Source of the DNA: Geobacteraceae bacterium GWC2_53_11
Lineage (GTDB): Bacteria; Desulfobacterota; Desulfuromonadia; Geobacterales; Pseudopelobacteraceae
DNA: 64,000 nucleotides
NCBI GenBank assembly: GCA_001802645.1
Contig: MGZJ01000034.1
Span: 32,605-96,604 of the forward strand
Reading direction: 5' to 3'
Each line of letters opens with the position of its first letter. Position 1 is the stretch's first letter. A model generated the notes under the pieces. That model ran no database searches. It saw only the letters and a list, made by a program, of their open reading frames with translations, and was not told where the DNA came from. The position numbers and the translations under genes were made by a program. Positions 15,710 to 23,959 of this stretch are shown one piece after another.

Positions 15710-16842
15710 GAAACAAACTTGCAAACATTACAGTCCTGCTCATCATGATGCTACCCGGCACGTTGCCGGCCCTGGCAGCCACGCCGGAAAGCACTCCATC
15801 ACCACTCAAGCTGCCTGTTGCCGCCGTACCGGACAGTCAGAAAACAAAAACTTCCGATCTGGCAACGTCAGTGCTGGAGCGTTTTCGAACGTATGTCGGC
15901 CCACGCACGACGACCGCCATGTCAGAGTTGTTCAAGGCACCTGTTTCGAAAGGGATTCGCCAGCAGCCCGAAATAGTATTAAGTAATGGTGCAGTTATAG
16001 CAAACATAGCGGTGTCGATTCCTACCAAGGACAAGACCGCCCCGAACTTCGCTTTTAACGGAGCACGCCTACTAAGCTCCGAGCAAGATAAAAAAGGTGA
16101 GTGGCTGCTCTCGGCGCTGCCCGACACAGGGGGCATGAAGGCAGAGCTGCTTGTACTGTCGAATGGCGCTGCTCTTGATATCCCTATCACGATTGCTCCC
16201 CCTCTGCCTCTGGAAACCGACCTCAGCGAAAAGGGTTTCATCACCTTTCTCGGCAGCAAGACTCCGGGAGCAAAGCCCCTGTATGACCTGAACGGTGACG
16301 GTCGTCACGACTACATGGATGACTACATCTTCACCGCCAACTACCTTGTCAACAAACTGTCACCACTGTCCAGACGAGCACCGGAAGAAGTTCGTGCCGC
16401 ACAGGAGCCAAGCCAACCCGCATCATCTATTGAGCAGCAGATCCGTGATCTCCAGGCTGAAGACGCAGCCAGCCCCCCTGAACAAAAAACCGGTGTCGAG
16501 CAACAAAACCCGGTGCCCGCGTTTGGAACAGGCGGGGGGTACGGAACTGTTACGAACAGCGCAACAAGTGGTAGTGGAACCGCTGCAACAAACAGCGCAA
16601 CCGCCGGTACCGGTGGTTACACGACAACAACCACAACCGGCAGCTCAGCCGGAAACAACAGTGTCAACACCACAACAGGAAGCACAGCAGGAAGCAGTAC
16701 CGCAACCATGACAACAATAACCGGCCCATCCGGCAAATCGGTTACCTATGTCGGCACCGATAAGCGCAACCTGAATTTAAGAAACTTGAAGGCCAAAGAA
16801 ACAAAAGACCTTCTCAATACCACCAACAAAAATTCGCGTTGA
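15706..16842 (+). CDS. Exported Ser/Thr/Gly-rich protein with EF-hand-like motif
   Basis: 378-residue protein with a clear signal peptide (hydrophobic 7-22, cleavage probably after A-L-A near 25). Residues about 194-206 read D-L-N-G-D-G-R-H-D-Y-M-D-D, a calcium-binding dockerin/EF-hand-type loop, followed by an amphipathic helix. The region about 270-345 is dominated by Thr, Ser, Gly and Ala repeats, and the C-terminus is basic (L-R-N-L-K-A-K-E-T-K). I do not recognise a named family. The start overlaps the stop of the sugar-phosphate transferase (ATGA), so the two are co-translated; the Ser/Thr-rich part could be a glycosylation target. Composition matches the neighbours. Confidence 0.75.
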   Translation: MRNKLANITVLLIMMLPGTLPALAATPESTPSPLKLPVAAVPDSQKTKTSDLATSVLERFRTYVGPRTTTAMSELFKAPVSKGIRQQPEIVLSNGAVIANIAVSIPTKDKTAPNFAFNGARLLSSEQDKKGEWLLSALPDTGGMKAELLVLSNGAALDIPITIAPPLPLETDLSEKGFITFLGSKTPGAKPLYDLNGDGRHDYMDDYIFTANYLVNKLSPLSRRAPEEVRAAQEPSQPASSIEQQIRDLQAEDAASPPEQKTGVEQQNPVPAFGTGGGYGTVTNSATSGSGTAATNSATAGTGGYTTTTTTGSSAGNNSVNTTTGSTAGSSTATMTTITGPSGKSVTYVGTDKRNLNLRNLKAKETKDLLNTTNKNSR

Positions 16843-16881
16843 ACTATATCGTACCCCAGACCACCTTTTAAGGAGCACGTC

Positions 16882-17463
16882 ATGACCCGTACCAGCTTTA
16901 CACTGCTGACTCTGCTTATTCTTATCCTGCTACCGCTGGCGATTGATCCCGTTCTGGCTGAAGAGATTAAATACAAGCGTACGGTAGAAAACTACACCAT
17001 ACCTGACGTCACTCTCGTCAACCAGAACGGTGCCAGAGTAAAACTGAAAGACCTGATCACATCCAGCAAGCCGGTGGTACTTGATTTTATCTACGGCACC
17101 TGCACCACCATCTGCCCCGTACTTTCGGCCGGCTACACCAGTCTTCAACGAAAACTCGGCGAAAAAAGCACTAACGTTCATTTGATTTCAATCACCATCG
17201 ACCCCGAACACGACACCCCGAAAGTCATGAAGGAATACCTGAAACGCTATCAGGCACGACCGGGCTGGGACTTCCTGACCGGCAGCCGCAGCGACATCGA
17301 CAAGGTCATGCGCGCTTTTGACTCCTACATTCCCAACAAGATGTACCACTACCCTGTGAACCTGATTCGCGATCCCAAAGATGGCACATGGGTCAGAATC
17401 CTTGGCCTTACCAGCACCTCGGAATTCATGAACGAGTACAAAAAAGCAGGCGGCATTATCTAA
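16882..17463 (+). CDS. SCO1/SenC-family copper chaperone
   Basis: 193-residue exported protein with a signal peptide or anchor (about 5-26) and a thioredoxin-like SCO domain. Copper ligands are Cys74 and Cys78 in G-T-C-T-T-I-C-P and His156 in M-Y-H-Y-P-V; D-P-E-H-D-T-P (108-114) is the usual SCO motif. SCO proteins insert copper into CuA sites or keep its cysteines reduced, and relatives serve other copper enzymes. No cytochrome oxidase genes are nearby; the copper protein of this operon is the multicopper oxidase at 20146-23634, which is therefore the likely client. Followed 32 bp later by the FKBP gene. Confidence 0.92.
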   Translation: MTRTSFTLLTLLILILLPLAIDPVLAEEIKYKRTVENYTIPDVTLVNQNGARVKLKDLITSSKPVVLDFIYGTCTTICPVLSAGYTSLQRKLGEKSTNVHLISITIDPEHDTPKVMKEYLKRYQARPGWDFLTGSRSDIDKVMRAFDSYIPNKMYHYPVNLIRDPKDGTWVRILGLTSTSEFMNEYKKAGGII

Positions 17464-17495
17464 ATACACCAACTATGAGCTATCAGGAGTCGAAA

Positions 17496-18227
17496 ATGCG
17501 AAAACTACAACTTGCAGTCCTAACCGTCATAACAGTTGCGGCCATCCAGGTTCAGGCCGAAGACCGGCAGCCGCTCACGACCGCCAAGGAAAAGACAAGC
17601 TATGCCATCGGGGTTGATCTGGTCAGGGATTTTAAACGCCAGGCCATTGATGCCGATCTCAATGCCGTTATCAGGGGAATGCAGGAAGAAAACGCGAAGA
17701 AGAAACTGCTGATGACCGAACCCGAGATTACAAAAACCCTGACAAATTACCAACTTGAACTGAAGTCCGCTCAGGCGCTCCTCAGACTGAAGACCGCAGA
17801 ACAAAACAAACGAGACGGCAAGTCCTTTCTGACGGCCAACAAGAGCAGGGAGGGGGTTGTAACTCTTTCCAGCGGCTTGCAGTACAAGGTCATCAAGGCC
17901 GGCAACGGCAAAAAGCCGGGCGATACTGACGGTGTAACCTGCCGCTATCGCGGCACCCTGCTTGACGGCACCGAGTTTGACAATTCGGAGAGCCTCGGGT
18001 ACCCGGTGACCTTCTATGTCAAGGACAGCATCATCGCAGGCTGGAAAGAAGCTCTCAAGCTCATGCCGGCCGGCTCCAAGTGGCAGATATTCGTTCCTTC
18101 CGAGCTTGCTTTCGGCGAAAAGGGGGCAGGACGCGAGATCGGCCCCAATGCCACTATTATTTATGAAATCGAGCTTCTTGCGGTCAATCCGAAAGCAGTA
18201 CATCCGGCGAAAAAGGATAGAACATGA
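17496..18227 (+). CDS. FKBP-type peptidyl-prolyl isomerase (Mip/FklB-like)
   Basis: 243-residue exported prolyl isomerase. Signal peptide about 1-20 (cleavage after V-Q-A), FKBP_N dimerisation domain with long helices (about 25-135), and a C-terminal FKBP catalytic domain (about 140-235) with Y-R-G-T-L-L-D-G-T-E-F-D and the final I-I-Y-E-I-E-L-L. I took ATG at 17496 because AGGAG lies six bases upstream; the open frame reaches further into the SCO gene. Such proteins assist folding of exported proteins. It overlaps the next gene by four bases (ATGA), linking it to the cytochrome fusion and multicopper oxidase, both exported proteins likely to need folding help. Confidence 0.93.
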   Translation: MRKLQLAVLTVITVAAIQVQAEDRQPLTTAKEKTSYAIGVDLVRDFKRQAIDADLNAVIRGMQEENAKKKLLMTEPEITKTLTNYQLELKSAQALLRLKTAEQNKRDGKSFLTANKSREGVVTLSSGLQYKVIKAGNGKKPGDTDGVTCRYRGTLLDGTEFDNSESLGYPVTFYVKDSIIAGWKEALKLMPAGSKWQIFVPSELAFGEKGAGREIGPNATIIYEIELLAVNPKAVHPAKKDRT

Positions 18228-20050
18228 GAAACGCCAGAACCAAAAATATGCTGGGGCGTATAACCGCCGCGCTGCTCACGGCCCTGATTTCTCTGTTCCT
18301 GTTCAGCTTTACGGGGTGGGGAGCCGGGCTGCCGACTGCTTCCGGCGCAGACTCCGAAACGCTACGCCTGGGGGAACGGATGTATCGTGACAGCCTGCTC
18401 CCCTCCGGAGAGCCGATGACGGCATTTCTGAGGGGCGACGTCCAGGTACCGGGCACCGCCTTCAGCTGTGTCAGCTGTCACCTGCGCAGCGGCATAGGTT
18501 CTCTGGAAGGACAGATTCTTTCCACCCCGACCAACGGAACGAAGCTCTACAAACCTTACTACCAGTACCCTCTTCCCCAGAATTGGGAATACGGCAAGGT
18601 ACGGGAAGGGATGTGGGACATGCCGGAAAGCACCGCCATCTATCGCCCTGCCTACACCGATCAAACCCTGGCGGCAGCCTTGCGCGGCGGGGTGGATCCG
18701 ACCGGCAGGGAACTCAACTCCGCCATGCCACGCTACCAGATCGACGACAGCTCCATGGCGATTCTGATCGCCTACCTGAAGACCCTTTCAGCCGAGATTT
18801 CTCCGGGGGTGGATAAGGAATACAAGTACATCCGTTTTGCCACCGTGGTCGCCGGAGACGTGCCTGCTGAAGATCGCGAGGAAATGGTGGCCATGCTTGA
18901 AGGCATCATGGCGCACCATAACCGTCAGGGACAGATCAGGAACAGATACCAGAACATGGGCGGAAACGTGATGAAGCCGGCCTCCTTCAACAATCCACTC
19001 TTCACGATAACCATCTGGCAGCTTACCGGCCCGGCAAGCAGCTGGCGCGCGCAACTTGAGGAGCACTATCGCAAGGAGCCGGTCTTTGCCCTGCTGGGTG
19101 GCTTATCTGCCGGAGACTGGCAGCCGATCCACGAGTTCAGCGAACAGAACAAAATCCCCTGTCTCCTGCCGGTAACCGATCTGCCGGTGGTCTCCGACAC
19201 GGATTGGTACACCCTCTATTTCAGCAAGGGAATCTATCAGGAAGGGGAGAGTGCCGCCCGTTTTCTGGCTTTGAATTCAGACACGGCTGATACCGGCCGG
19301 ATTATTCAGGTTGTCGAGGATTCACAGCGGGCCCGCGCCCTGGCCAACGGATTTGAGGACACCTGGAGAGAACTAGGCCGCACCGACGCGCCCGAGACGG
19401 TGCATCTTGCTCCCGGAGAAACCATAAGCGCTGCAAAAATCCTCTCGTTGAGCCGACATAGAGAAAAACGGCCGCCTGTAATCCTGCTCTGGACAGCCGC
19501 CGGGGCACTCCCGGTTCTCGAAAGCCTGGCCGCCGACAAGGACAGCGTCAAGGGGGTCTATGTATCCTCGACACTTCTCAAGCAGGAATTGTGGAAGATT
19601 CCGGAAAAAGCACGGGATTTCACCTATATCAGCTACCCGTACCGGGTTGACAACGAATCCGACTTTTTCACCTACAACGCCAGGAGCTGGATGAAAAAAC
19701 GGCACATACCTGCCGGTGAAAAACGAATCTCCACACACCTCTATGCCTTGATGAACGTCCTGCTCGACCCATTCCGGATAGTCAAACAGGACTTCAACCG
19801 GGCCGGCCTCGGCTCGGGCGATGTCATTATGGAATACCAGTTTGAAATGATGATGCACGTAAGACGCAACTATTATCGCGATTATCTGTTTGATGTCATC
19901 GGAATGTCCGGCGATCTGCCGAGCATAGATTTTGAACGATTAAGCTTTGGCCCCGGTCAGCGCTACCTGTCCAAAGGGTGCTTCATCGTCCAACTCTCCG
20001 CCGGCTCCAAACCGGGACTGATCAAGAAAAGCGACTGGGTAGTTCTATAG
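18224..20050 (+). CDS. Monoheme cytochrome c fused to periplasmic-binding-like domain
   Basis: 608-residue exported protein. A hydrophobic signal (about 12-34) is followed by a cytochrome c domain with one heme site CVSCH (82-86) and a probable distal Met around residues 167-185 (region A-M-P-R-Y-Q and S-S-M-A-I-L). Residues about 200-560 have the pattern of a type I periplasmic binding protein, as in branched-chain amino acid receptors: F-A-L-L-G-G-L-S-A-G near 287-296, then alternating strands and helices. No transporter permease genes are nearby, so a sensory or substrate-binding redox role is more likely than uptake. Coupled to the FKBP gene by a four-base overlap. The fusion is unusual; the binding-protein part is assigned from overall pattern and is less certain than the heme site. 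Confidence 0.8.
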   Translation: MRNARTKNMLGRITAALLTALISLFLFSFTGWGAGLPTASGADSETLRLGERMYRDSLLPSGEPMTAFLRGDVQVPGTAFSCVSCHLRSGIGSLEGQILSTPTNGTKLYKPYYQYPLPQNWEYGKVREGMWDMPESTAIYRPAYTDQTLAAALRGGVDPTGRELNSAMPRYQIDDSSMAILIAYLKTLSAEISPGVDKEYKYIRFATVVAGDVPAEDREEMVAMLEGIMAHHNRQGQIRNRYQNMGGNVMKPASFNNPLFTITIWQLTGPASSWRAQLEEHYRKEPVFALLGGLSAGDWQPIHEFSEQNKIPCLLPVTDLPVVSDTDWYTLYFSKGIYQEGESAARFLALNSDTADTGRIIQVVEDSQRARALANGFEDTWRELGRTDAPETVHLAPGETISAAKILSLSRHREKRPPVILLWTAAGALPVLESLAADKDSVKGVYVSSTLLKQELWKIPEKARDFTYISYPYRVDNESDFFTYNARSWMKKRHIPAGEKRISTHLYALMNVLLDPFRIVKQDFNRAGLGSGDVIMEYQFEMMMHVRRNYYRDYLFDVIGMSGDLPSIDFERLSFGPGQRYLSKGCFIVQLSAGSKPGLIKKSDWVVL

Positions 20051-20145
20051 GCAGCCATCGGCGCAGCACTGACTCGCCGCCCATTGTCAAGCAGTACAAC
20101 CATGTATCCTGATAAAATTCGGGATCAAAACAAAGGAGGTTCATC

Positions 20146-23100
20146 ATGAGAGCCAGAAGCAGTACCACAAAGCGACTGCTCAAGCACATCGTCGGCATTT
20201 CCGCGATGACGTTGTGTGCAGTGTCGTCGGTGTTCGCAGCGTCCCCGAACACCGAATTCCTTCCCGATTTCCAGGTAGAAACGTTGGCCCCGGCATCCCA
20301 GGCCGCCTTTGCCTGGAAAAACGTAGCTCCCAACGCACTTGCGGACTACTACACCTATCTGCCCATGACTACGGCCGACGCTGCTGCGGTAGGGTTCCCA
20401 ACTTCCGCAACGGTTACCGCGCAGAATCCGCACGGGGTCATCTGCGGGAGGGATGCTGCTCACGGTGGCAGTGATGTTGCAAGCACGGCGGACTGTTACA
20501 TCATCACCCTCCGCAAACTTGAACAGCCCATGTCACTGGATTTCCTCAGGAACCCGCTGATCGGCATCAACGGCTTTACCGGTCCCGGTCTGATCGGCGC
20601 AGACGGGCTCACCCCTCTCTTTGACACCGACACATTGTCCGGTTCCACCACCACCGCCTACGGGTACGGTTCCGGCGGCGTGAATTGGAAGCCGTACGGC
20701 GCAAGTGGTCCTACTCTTGCTCAAGGCAGTGCACCGGCTGCTTTCCAGAACGTACCGATCAGCGCTTTTACGGATAACACCTTCGGCGATCCGGCTCCCA
20801 AGGGGATCTGGCACTTCCCCGCCCCATCCATCAAGGCCACCAAAGACCGCGCCGTACTGGTGCAATGGCTAAACGAACTGCCCAATTACGAACCGGTAAA
20901 CCTTGATCCGTCAGGCGATTGCGGCATCAACACAGAGTCATGCTACCCCTTCAACCGCATCGTCACTCACGTTCACGGAGCCCACGTCGGACCCGAGAGT
21001 GACGGCCTGGCCCTGGCCTGGTACACGCCCAACTATGCTCTTGTCGGTGAAGGCGCTTTCCAGACCTCTGACTACACCATGAGTACCAATGGGTTCAGCC
21101 CACCGGTTCCCATCTATTACTACCCGAACAGTCAGGAAGCCGCCACGGTCTGGTATCATGACCATGCGGTTGGCACCACCCACAATAACGTCGCCATGGG
21201 GCTTGCCGGTTTCTGGCCGCTAAGCGATGCCGTGGAAGATGCTCTGAAAACCTGCGTCGGTGTCGGCTGCAAAACCGTACTACCCTCGACAGCCACCACA
21301 ACCGACTTCGAACTCGGGTTTGCCTTTCAGGATCGCAATTTTGACGTCAATGGCAAGATGGTTATGCCGGCTGCCGCCATTTACGACAAGACCGATCCCA
21401 ACTGCGTTTTTGATGCCAACAACAATGCTCTCCCCGGCACCTGCAAGCGCCTGGATTTTATGAAGCAGCTCGGCAATCCGGCAGCAGCAGCCGGACAAGA
21501 TCCAAATCCGATTGTGCATAAAATACCTTATGATGCCGCGACGCTTGCTTCCTGGCAGAATGGCACAACCGCCCAGCAAGCAGACTACGCCCTTAACTTT
21601 CCGGCAAGCTGCCAGGTCAACCTGACCAACACCTTTGAAGGTATCGCCGGGGTTGATCCGGTCACCGGCGCCAGGGTGCCCTTTACCCAGTGCGCTCCTT
21701 TCCCCGGCACCAGCAACACGCTGGAATATTTCGGCAATATGCCCGTCGTCAACGGCGTAACCTACGCCGTGTACAATGTCGATCCGACCGTGTACCGCAT
21801 GCGCCTGCTCGGCGGCACCGATTCCCGTGCCTGGATTGCCCAGCTGGTCAAACAGGGGGCGACGCCATCCATGATGAATTGCGGCGGCGGAGCAGCCCCC
21901 GCAGGCTGCGCCGTGTACGATGCCAACGCCATTATTCCGTTCTTCCAGGTCGGCTCCGAGCAGGGTCTGCTGACCAATATGGTTCAACGTAGCGAGATCG
22001 ATCTGATGCCCGGCGAGCGTATTGACGTGCTGGTTGACTTCAGCGGTCTTGGCGGCACCACCGTCACCATGAAAAACCTTGGTGACGATGCCCCTTACTC
22101 TGGCCGCTTTGATTTCGACAACATCGCCACCCGTCAGCCGACTTCACTTCTCATTCCCGAAATCATGAAATTCAAGGTCCGCCCGGTTGCCACTCCGACT
22201 CCTGTCACCAGCAACGTCCAGACTCCTGTTGACGGCGCGCCCTTGAAAGGGGCCTATCCGACGATTACTCCGGTCAAAACCCGGACTATCGCCCTGATCG
22301 AAATTACCGATCAGTACGGTCGCACCATGCCGACCATCGACGGTCGGGGCTACACACCTCCCGGCATCCGTACCACCGAGGTCATTCCCATTAATCAGCA
22401 CGAGCAGTGGGATATTGTCAACACTACCGTTGACGCGCATCCGATGCACCTTCACCAGGTTGCATTCCAGGCAATTGACCGCCAGGCAATCGCGGTTGAT
22501 GCCAACGGCGACGCCCTCGCATCAGGATTTATGGCCGGAGCCAAATATACTTTCGGTGCCGATGTTTTCCCCTACGATCAAACTGTTGCGGCACGTCAAG
22601 CCAGCATTTTCTCCGAGTCGCAGTATCTTGTTGCTCCGGGATCAACCCCGATCCCCGTGGCAGCGTATGAAGTCGGCCTGAAAGACACCATTCAGTGTCC
22701 TCCGGGTTATGTGACGCGCGTCAAGACCTTCTTCGACATCGCCGGCGATTATGTATGGCACTGCCACATCCTGTCTCACGAAGAGCACGACATGATGCGG
22801 CCGTTCCGTGTAACAAGCACTGCAGCGCTGGCTGCTCCTGCTTCGGCCACTGTTGTCGATCTAGGAAATGGCCAAGTGCAGCTTACGGTTGCTCCTGCTC
22901 AGATAGCTCCTATACAGCATGTTGTACAATACAGGGTAGTCGGCGATCCGTTCTGGCTCACTAACGCCGCATCGACAAGTGTTCAGACGGTAACTCTTCC
23001 TACTACTGGAACTTATGAGTTCCGAGCTCAGTTCGTTGAACCGGCAATTCAGAGCGTACATGCCAATACGGCTCCGGATAGTACCTTTACAGCCGGCAAC

Positions 23101-23634
23101 GCGCAGGTAAACTACGGGCTTACTATCACCACAACCAGCCCGCGTCCTAGTGCCCCTGTTAATTCGTTAGTAAACGACGTTATTATCGCTACCGGCGGAG
23201 CAGGCGCTAATTCCTTCGCTGTTACAGCCGGCACCGTACCGACTGGTGTCACCTTCTTCCCCAACGGCCAGTTGTACGGTGTAGCGACAACTCCGGGTAC
23301 GTTTAACTTTACCGTTACGGTTACTAATGGTGCTGCAACCTTCAGCAAGGCATTTACAATGGTTATAGTTTCAAATCTTAACATTGTCACTGCAAGTCCA
23401 CTTACCGGTGGTACTGTTGGTGCATTGTACAGCAATGTAATCACATCAAGCCTGGGTGCTGGTGGTTACACCTATGCTGTTACAGCCGGCACCGTGCCGA
23501 CTGGAGTTGTCTTCTTCACCAACGGTCAGCTGTATGGTGTACCAACCGTTGCCGGTACGTATAACTTTACTGTTACGGTGACAGATGCTGCAGCACAAAC
23601 TGTAAGTAAGGCATTTACAGTGACAGTCCTGTAG
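20146..23634 (+). CDS. Secreted multicopper oxidase, OmpB/MofA-like, with Ig-like repeats
   Basis: 1162-residue exported protein with a signal peptide (about 11-32). The four copper-binding segments of multicopper oxidases are present: H-V-H-G-A-H (273-278), W-Y-H-D-H (about 335-339), H-P-M-H-L-H (765-770) and H-C-H-I-L-S-H-x4-M (about 871-882; the Met fits a type 1 axial ligand). The spacing is much wider than in laccases, as in the large OmpB/MofA-type proteins tied to Fe(III) reduction or Mn(II) oxidation in other bacteria. Residues about 990-1162 are two He_PIG-type Ig-like repeats. AAAGGAGG precedes the start. A strong terminator follows. From about 22860 codon use shifts to more A/T-ending codons, suggesting that the tail was added later. 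Confidence 0.92.
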   Translation: MRARSSTTKRLLKHIVGISAMTLCAVSSVFAASPNTEFLPDFQVETLAPASQAAFAWKNVAPNALADYYTYLPMTTADAAAVGFPTSATVTAQNPHGVICGRDAAHGGSDVASTADCYIITLRKLEQPMSLDFLRNPLIGINGFTGPGLIGADGLTPLFDTDTLSGSTTTAYGYGSGGVNWKPYGASGPTLAQGSAPAAFQNVPISAFTDNTFGDPAPKGIWHFPAPSIKATKDRAVLVQWLNELPNYEPVNLDPSGDCGINTESCYPFNRIVTHVHGAHVGPESDGLALAWYTPNYALVGEGAFQTSDYTMSTNGFSPPVPIYYYPNSQEAATVWYHDHAVGTTHNNVAMGLAGFWPLSDAVEDALKTCVGVGCKTVLPSTATTTDFELGFAFQDRNFDVNGKMVMPAAAIYDKTDPNCVFDANNNALPGTCKRLDFMKQLGNPAAAAGQDPNPIVHKIPYDAATLASWQNGTTAQQADYALNFPASCQVNLTNTFEGIAGVDPVTGARVPFTQCAPFPGTSNTLEYFGNMPVVNGVTYAVYNVDPTVYRMRLLGGTDSRAWIAQLVKQGATPSMMNCGGGAAPAGCAVYDANAIIPFFQVGSEQGLLTNMVQRSEIDLMPGERIDVLVDFSGLGGTTVTMKNLGDDAPYSGRFDFDNIATRQPTSLLIPEIMKFKVRPVATPTPVTSNVQTPVDGAPLKGAYPTITPVKTRTIALIEITDQYGRTMPTIDGRGYTPPGIRTTEVIPINQHEQWDIVNTTVDAHPMHLHQVAFQAIDRQAIAVDANGDALASGFMAGAKYTFGADVFPYDQTVAARQASIFSESQYLVAPGSTPIPVAAYEVGLKDTIQCPPGYVTRVKTFFDIAGDYVWHCHILSHEEHDMMRPFRVTSTAALAAPASATVVDLGNGQVQLTVAPAQIAPIQHVVQYRVVGDPFWLTNAASTSVQTVTLPTTGTYEFRAQFVEPAIQSVHANTAPDSTFTAGNAQVNYGLTITTTSPRPSAPVNSLVNDVIIATGGAGANSFAVTAGTVPTGVTFFPNGQLYGVATTPGTFNFTVTVTNGAATFSKAFTMVIVSNLNIVTASPLTGGTVGALYSNVITSSLGAGGYTYAVTAGTVPTGVVFFTNGQLYGVPTVAGTYNFTVTVTDAAAQTVSKAFTVTVL
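23124..23634 (+). repeat. Two tandem 258-bp Ig-like coding repeats
   Basis: Units 23124-23381 and 23382-23634 encode two similar Ig-like domains with a period of 258 bp (86 codons). The stretches starting at 23221 and 23479 are almost identical over about 60 bases, encoding A-V-T-A-G-T-V-P-T-G-V in both. The high DNA identity implies a recent duplication or gene conversion. Confidence 0.8.
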
Positions 23635-23662
23635 TAATTTACACCAGTTGGTTTTGTAAATG

Positions 23663-23693
23663 AATCGGCCCTCACGAAATGTGAGGGCCGATT
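23663..23693 (+). terminator. Intrinsic terminator after the multicopper oxidase gene
   Basis: A 13-bp perfect stem (AATCGGCCCTCAC, loop GAAAT, GTGAGGGCCGATT) is followed by a short T run. It lies 28 bp after the oxidase stop codon and marks the end of the copper/cytochrome cluster. Confidence 0.9.
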
Positions 23694-23959
23694 TTAGAAA
23701 AATAAACAGTATACTCCAAAATCATTGTTCTCATTACATTGTAACTGGTTAGAATAAACGCTTTCTATGATATTAAGCGTAATTTAAAGCCCAGGCAATC
23801 CACAACACCCTGGCTTCGCTGATAGAAATCAACTCTCAGTATGGATATATTGCTGGTTTTCTGTTTTTACCCAGAGTAATGTTTGCTTGAAAATAGCTAA
23901 GCATTTTTTATATCAGCATCCAACTCTCTTAAGCTATTCAATAAATCGGAAGTATTGCT
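23694..23959 (+). promoter_or_regulatory. AT-rich leader of the polysaccharide cluster
   Basis: Non-coding, AT-rich sequence between the terminator and the first island gene. A possible promoter is TTGCTT (23883-23888), 17 bp, TTTTAT (23906-23911). An imperfect hairpin AAGCCCAGG...CCCTGGCTT lies around 23787-23817. I found no ops/JUMPstart element. The promoter call is weak. Confidence 0.3.
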
